A DNA stretch of 64,000 nucleotides, taken from NCBI RefSeq assembly GCF_900108275.1, contig NZ_FNVD01000012.1, forward strand, positions 1 to 64,000, given 5' to 3'. Below are positions 41,988 to 51,064 of this stretch, piece by piece (the stretch's first letter is position 1; each line of letters starts with the position of its first letter). Under the pieces are notes generated by a model, which searched no databases, was not told the origin of the DNA, and saw nothing but the letters and a program-made list of their open reading frames with translations. This DNA is from Jhaorihella thermophila (GTDB lineage Bacteria; Pseudomonadota; Alphaproteobacteria; Rhodobacterales; Rhodobacteraceae). A program made the position numbers and the translations under genes.

Positions 41988-44752
41988 TGCCCCAGCCTTT
42001 CCAGCAGCGCCGGCACATGCACCTGGTCGGACTTGTAGTTGCCGGTCAGCACATACATCACGAGGTTCACGCCAAACCGCCGGGCCAGTTCGCGCTGGCG
42101 TTCTCCGGTCAGGCCCCGCCCGACGAGGAACATGGGCGATCCGTTCTCGTCCACCGCCCAGGCCGCCGCCCAGTCATTGCCGCCGATCACCACCGGCGAC
42201 ACGCCGTCATTGAGGTTGCGAAAGGGCATGCCCTCGACCTGTTCGGCATCGGGCGGGGCGGCTTCGACCCAGACGTCGCGGCCGGGATAGCGGCCGGGGA
42301 AGTCCTGCAGCAGGTAGAAGGTGCGGGTCAGAACGTGGTCGCGCGGGACGGGTTCCAGCGGCGGGATGTCCAGCGGCGCGGCAATTCGCTGCAGGGCGCG
42401 GCCGTTGGGGCTGGAGGCCCCGAACCCGGCGATGTCGGCGTCGCGGGTGTCGAACAGTATCATCCCCCCCGACCGCAGATACTGGTTCAGCTTGGCATAG
42501 GCCGCGTCCGAGGGCAGCGGCTGGTCCGGCGTGATCGGCCAGTAGAGCAGGGGAAAAAAGGCCAGTTCGTCGGTTTCCAGGTTCACGCCCATCGGGTTGG
42601 CCGGCTCGACCGAGGTGCGGAAAAACAGCGTGTCCGAAAGCCCCTTGAGCCCCGCCTCGGCCACCTCGTCCACGCGACGGTCGCCGGTCAGGACATGGGC
42701 CAGAACCACTTCGCGCGTGGCCTCGATGGCGATCTCCTCGTCATCCTGCTGCGCGGTGGCGGGGGCGGGCGGCAGGGCGAGCAGCCCCAGCGCCAGGGCG
42801 GCGGCCACCCGCGTCGCGCCCAGCCGGCCCGAGAGCGCCAGCGACGCCACCACGTCCGCCGCCAGCAGGATCAGCGCCAGCGCCAGCAGCACCCCGCCCA
42901 ACGGGCGTTCGGCGCGCACCGCCAGCCCCTCGACCGGCACGCCCTCCGGCCATGTGGCGGCCGCCAGCACGTCGCCCGCACCGATGACGTTGCGCGCCAG
43001 CCGCCGTTCGCCGTCATCGTAGAGGCCGGGGCGCAGATCCGGCCCCAAGGGCGCCGACACCAGCGCCGGACCGTCCACCCCCGGCAGGGTGCCCGCGTCG
43101 CGCAGCGTGCCGAACCCGTCGAGCACCTGCACCGGCGTCCATGTGGTGCCCTCGAGATCGGCCGCCTGCGGCATCCGGGTCGAAGAGGACACGGCCAGCC
43201 GCTCCAGCATTTCCACAAACAGCCCCGACAGCGGCAGGGTGGACCATTCGGCATTGGCGGTGACGTGGAACAAGACCACCTGCCCCTGCCCCACGGCCTT
43301 GCGCGTGACCAGCGGCGTGCCGTCGTTCAAGGCCGCGATCACCCGTTCGGCCAGCGTCGGGTCGGGTTGGGCCACCACCTGCGCGGTCACCTGAACGTCG
43401 GCGGGAATGCGCAACCCGTAAAACGGCGAGGTTTCGGAGAAAGGCGCCAGCGCCTTGGGTTCGCCCCAGCTCATCGTGCCGCCCACCGTCCGCCCGCCCG
43501 AGCGCAACCGGACCGGCATCAGCGGGTCTTCCTCGGCCCGGCTGACATCGCTGGCCGCAAGGCGCGGCCCGGCAAAGCGCAGCAGCATCCCGCCCGCTTC
43601 GACCCATCCGGTCAACGCGGCCTGTTCGGCGGGCGCAAGCCGGGCCACGTCGGCCAGCACGATCACGTCGGGGTTGGCGGGCAGCAGGTCCATCAGCGCC
43701 CCTTCCAGCACCTCCGCCGTGGGCACCAGCGCCTGCCGCAGATAGTGCAGCGGGGACAAAAGCTCGAGCCCCTCGCGGTCGGTTCGCCCGGCGATCAGCG
43801 CCACCTCGCGCCGGCGCAGCCCGTCATCGGCCAGCGCCACCGCGCCTGCCGAGCGCTGCCCCTGCAACTCGAACCGGGTGATCCGGGCGCGCAGTTCCGA
43901 GGGCAGCGACAGCGCGGCCTCGGCCCGGTCCTCTCCGGCCGGGAATTCGGCCTTGACCGTCGCCAGAATGCGGGCGTTGCCGGCCGGATCGCGCCCTTGG
44001 GCCAGGATCGTGACCTCGCGCGCGAGCCCGCCGCCCGACCGCCGCGCCACCAGATGCAGCGCGCCGTCGCGGAACTCGGGCCGTTCCAGCGCCAGTACCG
44101 GCGCGGCGGTCTGGAACACGCGCAACCGCCCGCGGTCGCGCAGGGCATCCGTGATCGCCGCCCGCCCCTCGAAGTCCAGCCCGTCCGTCAACCACAGCGT
44201 GTCGAACCCGCCCTCGACCCGGTCCAGCGCCGCCAGCGTGGCCTCCACCTGATCCAACGTCGGCATCCAGGGTTCCGGCCGCAATCCGGCCAACCCGCGG
44301 GTCAGAACATCGGCCGACTGGAACACGGGCGGTTCGGGCGCGGTCAGCCGCAGCACCGCGACCGGGCGCCCGGCGCGGCCGGCATCGGTCAGCTGCGCCT
44401 GCATCAGCGCCATCTTGTCTTTCCAGTGCGGCGCCCCGGCCCAGCCCGCATCCAGCACGATCAGCAGCGGCCCCGTCCCACCCTGTTCGCGCGGCTGTGG
44501 GTTCAGCACCGGGCCGGCAAACCCCACGATCGCGGCCGCCACCGCCAGCATCCGCAAGAGCAACAGCCACCACGGCGTGCGGTCGGTGACGCTTTCGTCA
44601 TCCTTGAGCCCCAGTAGCAGCGACACCGCCGGGAACAGCCGCCGGATCGGCGCGGGCGGCACCGCGCGCAGGATCAGCCACAGGATCGGCAGCGCGGCCA
44701 GCGCGATCAGCAGCCAGGGCGAGGCAAAGCCGATGCCGAAGATCGTGGTCAT
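41984..44752 (-). CDS. BatA-like membrane protein with C-terminal DUF4159 domain
   Basis: 922 aa. It starts with a BatA-type membrane domain (FASPWLLIALAALPILWLIL, then PWWLLLLRMLAVAAAIVGF). A long periplasmic region follows, then a transmembrane segment near residues 620-650 (LLALALILLAADVVASLAL) and a DUF4159 domain (about 700-922; LETDELAFFPLLYWPIT; YLRSGGMILFDTRD; NLVMYVLTGNYKSDQVH). DUF4159 resembles GATase-like folds without clear catalytic residues. The ATG at 44752 overlaps the DUF58 stop. The family co-occurs with MoxR and DUF58; function unsettled, probably envelope assembly or stress. Confidence 0.85.
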   Translation of the reverse strand: MTTIFGIGFASPWLLIALAALPILWLILRAVPPAPIRRLFPAVSLLLGLKDDESVTDRTPWWLLLLRMLAVAAAIVGFAGPVLNPQPREQGGTGPLLIVLDAGWAGAPHWKDKMALMQAQLTDAGRAGRPVAVLRLTAPEPPVFQSADVLTRGLAGLRPEPWMPTLDQVEATLAALDRVEGGFDTLWLTDGLDFEGRAAITDALRDRGRLRVFQTAAPVLALERPEFRDGALHLVARRSGGGLAREVTILAQGRDPAGNARILATVKAEFPAGEDRAEAALSLPSELRARITRFELQGQRSAGAVALADDGLRRREVALIAGRTDREGLELLSPLHYLRQALVPTAEVLEGALMDLLPANPDVIVLADVARLAPAEQAALTGWVEAGGMLLRFAGPRLAASDVSRAEEDPLMPVRLRSGGRTVGGTMSWGEPKALAPFSETSPFYGLRIPADVQVTAQVVAQPDPTLAERVIAALNDGTPLVTRKAVGQGQVVLFHVTANAEWSTLPLSGLFVEMLERLAVSSSTRMPQAADLEGTTWTPVQVLDGFGTLRDAGTLPGVDGPALVSAPLGPDLRPGLYDDGERRLARNVIGAGDVLAAATWPEGVPVEGLAVRAERPLGGVLLALALILLAADVVASLALSGRLGATRVAAALALGLLALPPAPATAQQDDEEIAIEATREVVLAHVLTGDRRVDEVAEAGLKGLSDTLFFRTSVEPANPMGVNLETDELAFFPLLYWPITPDQPLPSDAAYAKLNQYLRSGGMILFDTRDADIAGFGASSPNGRALQRIAAPLDIPPLEPVPRDHVLTRTFYLLQDFPGRYPGRDVWVEAAPPDAEQVEGMPFRNLNDGVSPVVIGGNDWAAAWAVDENGSPMFLVGRGLTGERQRELARRFGVNLVMYVLTGNYKSDQVHVPALLERLGQ

Positions 44753-45624
44753 CGCCCGCCCCCGTCCAGCGCGCGATAAAGCCACAGCAGCGCCGACTGC
44801 GCGCTCTCGCCGGTATGGTGCATGCCCACCTGCCAGCCGGTGCCATGGCAGAGCTGGTGCAACTCGGCCTTGCGCGCGGCAAGCCGTTCCAGATAGCGGT
44901 CGCGCAGTTCGCCGGCCTTGAGCGTTTCATGGGCCAGCGTGCCGCCGATGCTTTCGAAGATCGTCCGCCCGCGATAGGGGAAACTCTCCTCGGCCGGGTC
45001 CAGCACCTGCAGCAGAACGCCGCGCACGCCCCGGTCGGCGGCCTTGGTGAGCGCCTGCCGCACGCCGTCGATGTCGCCCAGAAAATCCGAGATGAACACC
45101 GCCCGCGCATGAGGGATCATAGCCCGGTGTTCAGGCGCGGCATAGTCCGCCGGGTCGTCCTGCGCAAAGGCCTGCGCCAGCCGCGCGATCTGGGCATTGC
45201 CTCGCCGCGGCGGCAGGGCGGTGCCCGTCAGCCCAACCCGTTCGCCCCCGCGCACCAGCAGGATGCCCAGCGCCAGCGCCAATAGCCGCGCCCGGTCGAT
45301 CTTGGCGGGCAGGTCGGGTTCGGAGGCGAACCGCATCGACGCGCCCTGATCGACCCACAGCAGCACCGACTGCGCGATCTGCCATTCCCGCTCGCGCACA
45401 TATTGCTGATCCCCCCGCGCGGAGCGGCGGTGGTCGATCATGCGCCTGCTGTCGCCCGCCTGCGCCGGGCGATACTGCCAGAAATCGTCGCCCATCCCGG
45501 CCCGCCGCCGGCCGTGTTCGCCCAGCAGCACCGTGCCCGCCAGATGCTCGGCGCGGGCCAGAAGCGGCGGCAGCCGGGCGGCTTCGCGCTCGGCGCGTTC
45601 GCGAAGGGATGGGTGCGTGGTCAC
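44749..45624 (-). CDS. DUF58 domain protein
   Basis: 291 aa from a GTG start at 45624 (VTTHPSLRERAEREAA) whose first bases overlap the moxR stop (GTGA). The DUF58 core is recognisable in DFWQYRPAQAGDSRRMIDHRRSAR and the following VWA-like strands (SVLLWVDQGASM; AVFISDFLGDID). DUF58 proteins are partners of MoxR ATPases, which act as chaperones loading or maturing VWA-type complexes. There are no transmembrane helices, so it is cytoplasmic or peripheral. Upstream in-frame sequence lies antiparallel to nothing useful and inside moxR, so the GTG is preferred. Confidence 0.85.
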   Translation of the reverse strand: MTTHPSLRERAEREAARLPPLLARAEHLAGTVLLGEHGRRRAGMGDDFWQYRPAQAGDSRRMIDHRRSARGDQQYVREREWQIAQSVLLWVDQGASMRFASEPDLPAKIDRARLLALALGILLVRGGERVGLTGTALPPRRGNAQIARLAQAFAQDDPADYAAPEHRAMIPHARAVFISDFLGDIDGVRQALTKAADRGVRGVLLQVLDPAEESFPYRGRTIFESIGGTLAHETLKAGELRDRYLERLAARKAELHQLCHGTGWQVGMHHTGESAQSALLWLYRALDGGGR

Positions 45625-46628
45625 GCGGCGGCCCCGGTGGGAACCAACCCGGCGGCGGTGGTGTCGATCAGATCGGCCAGGCTGTCGCCCCGCGCCCGCG
45701 CGGCAAAGTTCAGCGCCATCCGGTGGCTCAGCACCGGGCGGGCCATGTCGATCACGTCGTCCAGATCGGGCACCAGCCGGCCCTGCAGCAGCGCCCGCGC
45801 CCGCACCGTCAGCATCAGCGCCTGCGCCGCACGCGGCCCCGGCCCCCAGGCGACGGTTTCCGCGACTCGCTCCGAGACGCCCGGCTCGCCGGGGCGAAAG
45901 GCGCGCACGAGGTCGAGGATCGCCTCGACCACCGACTCGCCCACCGGCATCCGCCGCAGCAGGGTCTGCGCGGCGATCAGCTCGGCGGCAGTGAATACCT
46001 GTTCGGACTGCGCCTCCTCGGTGCCTGTGGTGGCCAGCAGGATCTCGCGTTCGGTGTCGCGGTCGGGATAATCCACGTCGATCTGCACCAGGAACCGGTC
46101 GAGCTGCGCCTCGGGCAGGGGATAAGTGCCTTCCTGCTCGATCGGGTTCTGGGTGGCGAGCACATGAAAGGGCGGCTCCAGCGGGCGGTTTTCGCCGGCG
46201 ACGGTCACCATGCGCTCCTGCATCGCCTGCAGCAGCGCCGACTGCGTGCGGGGGCTGGCGCGGTTGATTTCGTCCGCCATCAGCAACTGGCAGAAGATCG
46301 GCCCCGGAATGAAGCGGAAGGACCGCGTGCCGTCCGGCGCGGTTTCCAGCACCTCCGAGCCGAGGATGTCGGCCGGCATCAGGTCGGGGGTGAACTGGAT
46401 GCGGTTGCCCCTGAGCCCCATCACGGTGGACAGCGTCTCCACCAGCCGCGTCTTGCCCAGCCCCGGCAGGCCGATCAGCAGCGCATGCCCGCCGCACAGA
46501 AGCGCCGACAGCGTCAGGTCAACGACCCGGTCCTGGCCGATGAAGCGGCGGGTGATCGACGCGCGGGCGCGGGCGAGCTTTTCCTCGAGCGCCTCGATTT
46601 CGGCGATCAGATCGGCAGAGTCGGACAT
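45621..46628 (-). CDS. MoxR-family AAA+ ATPase
   Basis: 335 aa. Walker A GLPGLGKT and Walker B LLMADEINRA, plus the sensor segment ATQNPIEQEGTYPLPEAQLDRF, are the MoxR signature. MoxR ATPases work with DUF58/VWA proteins to fold or activate membrane and metallo-complexes. The start at 46628 has GAAGGGA 7-8 nt upstream. First gene of a four-gene operon (moxR, DUF58, DUF4159, GATase-like) in which every junction is a 4-nt overlap. It is divergent from the DUF1285 gene with 55-67 nt between starts. Confidence 0.92.
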   Translation of the reverse strand: MSDSADLIAEIEALEEKLARARASITRRFIGQDRVVDLTLSALLCGGHALLIGLPGLGKTRLVETLSTVMGLRGNRIQFTPDLMPADILGSEVLETAPDGTRSFRFIPGPIFCQLLMADEINRASPRTQSALLQAMQERMVTVAGENRPLEPPFHVLATQNPIEQEGTYPLPEAQLDRFLVQIDVDYPDRDTEREILLATTGTEEAQSEQVFTAAELIAAQTLLRRMPVGESVVEAILDLVRAFRPGEPGVSERVAETVAWGPGPRAAQALMLTVRARALLQGRLVPDLDDVIDMARPVLSHRMALNFAARARGDSLADLIDTTAAGLVPTGAAA

Positions 46629-46695
46629 GACATTCCCTTCGTGCGACGTATATCCTGGGGTGAGTGTATCGCGCGCAGAGGAAATGGCAAAAGCT

Positions 46696-47277
46696 ATGAG
46701 CGGACAAAAGCCTGTTACCCGGACGGCAGACGACATCGCCAAGACCGCGCGCAAGGCGAAGAAAACGGGCCCGGCGCCGGTACACCTGTGGAACCCGCCG
46801 TTTTCAGGCGATCTGGACATGCGGATTGCGCGGGACGGAAGCTGGCACTACCAGGGCTCGCCGATCCAGCGCCCCGAACTGGTCCGGCTGTTCGCGTCCA
46901 TCCTGAAGAAGGAGGGCGAGCGGTATTTCCTTGTCACGCCGGTGGAAAAGGTGGGCATCACCGTCGATGACGCGCCCTTTGCGGCCGTGGATTTCGACGT
47001 GGCCGGCGAGGGTCGCGATCAGGTTCTGACCTTTCGCACCAACGTGGACGACACCGTTGCCGCCGGCCCGGAACATCCGATTCGCGTGCGCCGCGACCCT
47101 CAGACGGGCGAGCCGTCCCCCTATGTCATGATCCGCGCGGGGCTCGAGGCGCTGATCGACCGCAAGAGCTTTTACCGCCTTGTCGATCTTGGCGAACATC
47201 ACGACGGCTGGTTCGGCCTGTGGTCTTCGGGCGTGTTCTTTCCCGTCATCCGGTCGGAAGAGCTGGAGGGGCTTTAG
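46696..47277 (+). CDS. DUF1285 family protein
   Basis: 193 aa. The features GDLDMRIARDGSWHYQGSPI, RPELVRLFASILKKE, YFLVTPVEKVGI and the C-terminal WSSGVFFPVI match DUF1285, an alpha/gammaproteobacterial family of unknown function. The N-terminus is Lys-rich (KTARKAKKTG). There are two candidate starts: the ATG at 46696 is used because AGAGGAA lies 12 nt upstream; the ATG at 46684 sits too close to it. It shares a short divergent promoter region with moxR, which hints at common control. Confidence 0.85.
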   Translation: MSGQKPVTRTADDIAKTARKAKKTGPAPVHLWNPPFSGDLDMRIARDGSWHYQGSPIQRPELVRLFASILKKEGERYFLVTPVEKVGITVDDAPFAAVDFDVAGEGRDQVLTFRTNVDDTVAAGPEHPIRVRRDPQTGEPSPYVMIRAGLEALIDRKSFYRLVDLGEHHDGWFGLWSSGVFFPVIRSEELEGL

Positions 47278-47440
47278 GATCGAGCTCCGCGACCGGGACT
47301 CGAAAGCCGCCAGCGGCGACCCCTCCGGTTCCATTTCGGCCGGATCCCCCGCACATCCGGGCATGTCATAACCAGTTCTAAACAAATTCGCCCCATGGTC
47401 GCGGCTGAAACCAAGTGTGAGAACGCACCGAGTCCCTGTC

Positions 47441-48241
47441 ATGCCACGACCAGCCGACGGCAAAGCCGCACCATTGTCCGGAACATGGCCTGACAGGCTG
47501 CCGGTCCACCTTGCGGGACTTCTGGTTGCGATGCTGGCTGCAATCATCGCCCCGGCCGAGGCCGCGCCCGACGCGCGCACGCGGGCCGTCTGCGATCGCG
47601 CGGCCAACCGTGCGGCGCGTCAATACGGCGTGCCGGCCGATGTCATGTTGGCCCTGACGCGGACCGAAACCGGACGCGCCGGCCCCGATGGCCTGTATCC
47701 GTGGCCCTGGACGGTCAACCTGCAGGGCAAGGGGTTCTGGTTCGACAGCGCCGAAGAGGTGCGCGCCTTCGTTCGGCGCAGCATCAGGCGCGGGGCGCTC
47801 AGTTTCGATGTCGGTTGTTTCCAGATCAACTACAAATGGCACGGGGACGCCTTTGCCTCGGTCGAGGACATGATCGACCCCTGGAAGAACGCAACCTATG
47901 CAGCACGCTTCCTCGCGGAGCTGCACCGGGAACTTGGCGACTGGACGCAAGCCGCCGGCGCCTACCATTCCCGTACCGCACGTCATGCAAAGAGATATGT
48001 CCGACGCTTTGAAAGGATTCGCGCGACGTTGCCGAAAGGTGCGCGCCGCCTGGCAGGTCCGTCCGAACGGATGCCGCTCTCCGGTCTCGTGCCTGCGGCG
48101 GCACGGACGGATGGGCCGCTCCGTTCGGGGGGCGCTCCTCTCGGCTCGCTGGTGCCGACGGCCGCGGCCGACGCCGGTGCCTCGCTGCCACTCATATCGA
48201 TGAACGAAAGGACCGGCTTCGGTGATTTCATCCGCGACTAG
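47441..48241 (+). CDS. Lytic transglycosylase (SLT domain), flagellar-operon type
   Basis: 266 aa. A hydrophobic N-terminal segment (LAGLLVAMLAAIIAPAEA) serves as signal peptide. The transglycosylase-type Glu is E76 in LTRTETGRAG, with the later GCFQINYKWHG and AGAYHSR typical of SLT family 1. It cleaves peptidoglycan. It overlaps the flhA start by 20 nt, so it probably opens the wall for flagellar rod assembly, as SltF/FlgJ-type enzymes do. The C-terminal part is disordered and Ala/Pro-rich. An upstream GTG at 47417 is possible. Confidence 0.85.
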   Translation: MPRPADGKAAPLSGTWPDRLPVHLAGLLVAMLAAIIAPAEAAPDARTRAVCDRAANRAARQYGVPADVMLALTRTETGRAGPDGLYPWPWTVNLQGKGFWFDSAEEVRAFVRRSIRRGALSFDVGCFQINYKWHGDAFASVEDMIDPWKNATYAARFLAELHRELGDWTQAAGAYHSRTARHAKRYVRRFERIRATLPKGARRLAGPSERMPLSGLVPAAARTDGPLRSGGAPLGSLVPTAAADAGASLPLISMNERTGFGDFIRD

Positions 48242-50297
48242 AGGCCTGTTCTCGCCGACGGTGCTGCTGGCCATCGCGCTCATGGCAGTCATCGTCATGA
48301 TGATCCTGCCGGTGCCCTCGTGGCTTCTGGACATCGGCCTCACGGCATCCTTCGGGCTTGCGATCCTGATCTTCACACTGACCCTGTTCATCGAAAAGCC
48401 GCTCGACTTTTCGTCCTTTCCCACCGTTCTGCTGGCTTCGCTGATGCTGCGGCTGTCGCTGAACGTGTCCTCGACGAAACTCATCATCGGCCAGGGGCAC
48501 ACCGGCACCGCGGCCGCGGGCAACGTGATCGAAGGCTTTGCCCAGTTCATCATGGGCGGCAGCGTGTTTCTGGGCCTCGTGGTGTTCGGGATCCTGCTGA
48601 TCGTCAACTTCATGGTCATCACCAAGGGTGCCGCGCGCATGGCCGAGGTCGGCGCACGGTTCGCGCTGGACGGGATGCCGGGCAAGCAGCTTGCCATCGA
48701 CAGCGACATGTCGGCCGGCGCCATCACGCATGACGAGGCGCGCGCCCGCCGCGAACGCGAACAACTGGAAACGACGTTCTTCGGATCGCTCGACGGGGCC
48801 TCGAAATTCGTCAAGGGAGATGCGGTTGCCGGCCTTCTGATCACGCTTCTGAACCTCGTTATGGGGCTGGTCATGGGCGTGACGGTCCATGGCATGCCGT
48901 TTTCCGCCGCGTTCGAAACCTACGCCATCCTCACAGTCGGCGACGGGCTGGTGACGCAGATACCCGCCGTTATCATTTCGATTGCCTCGGCCCTTCTTCT
49001 GGCCAGAGGCGGCAACCAGGGGGCGACCGATCTGACCTTGCTGCGCCAGCTCGGCGGCCACCCGGCGGCGCTGGCCACCGTGGCGGTGCTGCTTTCGCTG
49101 TTCGCGCTGGTCCCCGGACTGCCCTTCGTACCCTTCATGATCGGTGCGGTGCTGCTCGGGGCGGCGGCCTGGCGCCTGAAAGACCGCGAGGAAAGCCCCG
49201 AGGAAGAAACTGCCGCGCCCGCCGAGCCGCAGGAACAGGCGCTGGGCGACATACTTCATCTCGACGATATACACGTCGAATTCGCACCGGATCTGGTGGC
49301 GATGGTTCTTGACCCCGGCGCCGGGCTGGATGCCCGAATCTCGAGCATGCGCAAACATGTCGCCAAGGCGTATGGTCTCATCCTTCCCGAAATCCGACTG
49401 ACCGATCAGCCGGAACTGCCCACCGGCACCTATGCGATCCGCATCCAGGGGGTCGAACAGGCCCGTGGCGTCCTGCATCCCGATCTGGTTCTTGCACTGG
49501 CGGCCGACATGGAGGCCGATCTCCCCCAGGGCACGGACGTGACCGAGCCGGTCTATGGCGCCCCCGCGCGCTGGATCTCGCCCAAGGAGCAGGACGCCGC
49601 GGTGCTGAGCGGCGCGACCGTCGTGACGCCGCCGGAGATACTTTCGACCCATCTGCTGGAAACCATCAAGCAGAACTTCCCGAGACTGCTGACGCTCAAG
49701 TCGCTCCGTCGCCTGCTGTCGGAGATGACCCGGCTGTCGGACCCGGCCCAGGCGGAAGCGAACCGCAAGCTTCTGGACGAACTGATCCCGGACAAGGTTC
49801 CGATCGACATCCTGCACGGCGTGCTTCGGCTGCTGCTCGAGGAAAGGGTCTCGATCCGCAACCTGCCCCTCATTCTGGAAGCCATCGCAGAGGCCCGTCT
49901 GCAGGCGTCTCAGCCCGAGCAGATCTGCGAGCATGTCCGCCGGAGGTTGGGCTTTCAGCTGGTGGCCGAACTCACGCGCGAGGACGGAACGCTGCCGCTG
50001 GTTCAGCTGGACCCGCAGTGGGAGGAAACCTTTCAGGCCTACCAGCTGGATCGGGACGGGGGCGTTCCGGATGTCGCGCTGCCGCCGGCGCAGTTCAACC
50101 AGCTGGCGGACGGGATTGCCGAAACCCTGCGGCAGGTCTCCGAACGCGGCATTTTTGCCGCCCTGATCACCACCGCGCCCAGACGCCGATTCCTCCGGAC
50201 TGTTCTGCGGACCCGAAACATTCAGAACCCGGTTCTGTCCTTCGACGAAATCGGCATCGACAGCCGGCCGGCGCTGGTCGGGACGGTGGCCGCATGA
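48222..50297 (+). CDS. flhA: Flagellar type III export protein FlhA
   Basis: 691 aa. Eight transmembrane helices fill the N-terminal half, with the family core SFPTVLLASLMLRLSLNVSSTKLI, KGDAVAGLLIT and DGLVTQIPAVIISIASALLL. The C-terminal cytoplasmic domain binds export substrates and chaperones. GTG start with GAAAGGA 8 nt upstream inside the slt coding sequence. It is followed by fliR (4-nt overlap), so three central export-gate genes are contiguous. FliP and FliQ are not in the window. Confidence 0.97.
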   Translation: MISSATRGLFSPTVLLAIALMAVIVMMILPVPSWLLDIGLTASFGLAILIFTLTLFIEKPLDFSSFPTVLLASLMLRLSLNVSSTKLIIGQGHTGTAAAGNVIEGFAQFIMGGSVFLGLVVFGILLIVNFMVITKGAARMAEVGARFALDGMPGKQLAIDSDMSAGAITHDEARARREREQLETTFFGSLDGASKFVKGDAVAGLLITLLNLVMGLVMGVTVHGMPFSAAFETYAILTVGDGLVTQIPAVIISIASALLLARGGNQGATDLTLLRQLGGHPAALATVAVLLSLFALVPGLPFVPFMIGAVLLGAAAWRLKDREESPEEETAAPAEPQEQALGDILHLDDIHVEFAPDLVAMVLDPGAGLDARISSMRKHVAKAYGLILPEIRLTDQPELPTGTYAIRIQGVEQARGVLHPDLVLALAADMEADLPQGTDVTEPVYGAPARWISPKEQDAAVLSGATVVTPPEILSTHLLETIKQNFPRLLTLKSLRRLLSEMTRLSDPAQAEANRKLLDELIPDKVPIDILHGVLRLLLEERVSIRNLPLILEAIAEARLQASQPEQICEHVRRRLGFQLVAELTREDGTLPLVQLDPQWEETFQAYQLDRDGGVPDVALPPAQFNQLADGIAETLRQVSERGIFAALITTAPRRRFLRTVLRTRNIQNPVLSFDEIGIDSRPALVGTVAA

Positions 50298-51064
50298 CCG
50301 TGTCCGGAAACGACCTGATTGCGCTCTTGCACGGGCCGCTCTGGACCTGGTTCGCCGTATTCCTTCGGGTCGCCGGCGCCGTCTCGGTCGCGCCCGCATT
50401 CGGCCATCGCCTGGTTCCCCTCCGCATTCGCCTGGCCGTGGCCGTCATGTTTTCGGCTGTCGTGGCGCCCGCGATCGCCCCGGTGCCGGACCAGCCCACC
50501 AGCGGACTCCCACTTTCCCTGATTGTCACCGAAACCCTTGTCGGCCTGTGCCTGGGCATCGCCCTGCGGTTCCTGGTCTTCGGACTGCAGATCGCGGGAA
50601 CCATCATCGCCCAGGCGACGTCGCTGTCGCAGCTTCTCGGCAATGCCGGGGAACCCTCTCCGACGATCGCGCAGATTCTTCATCTCGCGGCGCTTGCGCT
50701 GGCCATGTCCGCCGGGTTCCACACCCAGGCGGCGGAATACCTGATCCGTTCCTATGACCTCTTTCCGCCCGGACAATTGCCCCTACCGGGTGCGCTTTCG
50801 GCGTGGAGCGTTTCACATGCCAGCCACATTTTCGCGCTTGCCTTTTCGTTGTCCGCTCCCTTCGTGATCGCGTCGCTGCTTTACAATCTCACACTTGGCG
50901 CAATCAACCGGGCCATGCCGCAGCTCATGGTGACCTTGGTCGGCGCCCCCGCGATCGCCTTTGGCGGCTTGTGCCTGTTCCTGCTGCTCGCGCCGATCCT
51001 TCTGATGATCTGGCTCGACGCGTTCCATGAAACTCTCCTCTCCCCGTTCGAGACCGCACCATGA
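50294..51064 (+). CDS. fliR: Flagellar export gate protein FliR
   Basis: 256 aa with about six transmembrane helices (LWTWFAVFLRVAGAVSVAP; LIVTETLVGLCLGIALRF; FGLQIAGTIIAQATSLSQLLG). FliR forms the core export channel with FliP and FliQ at the base of the flagellum. ATGA overlaps on both sides: 4 nt with flhA and 4 nt with flhB, indicating tight translational coupling. Confidence 0.93.
   Translation: MTVSGNDLIALLHGPLWTWFAVFLRVAGAVSVAPAFGHRLVPLRIRLAVAVMFSAVVAPAIAPVPDQPTSGLPLSLIVTETLVGLCLGIALRFLVFGLQIAGTIIAQATSLSQLLGNAGEPSPTIAQILHLAALALAMSAGFHTQAAEYLIRSYDLFPPGQLPLPGALSAWSVSHASHIFALAFSLSAPFVIASLLYNLTLGAINRAMPQLMVTLVGAPAIAFGGLCLFLLLAPILLMIWLDAFHETLLSPFETAP

Noticed and set aside
41987-44617. Long plus-strand open frame opposite the DUF4159 gene
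   Set aside because: Composition is typical of an antisense shadow (His, Gln, Arg, Gly) and no domain is recognisable, while the minus strand has clear motifs.
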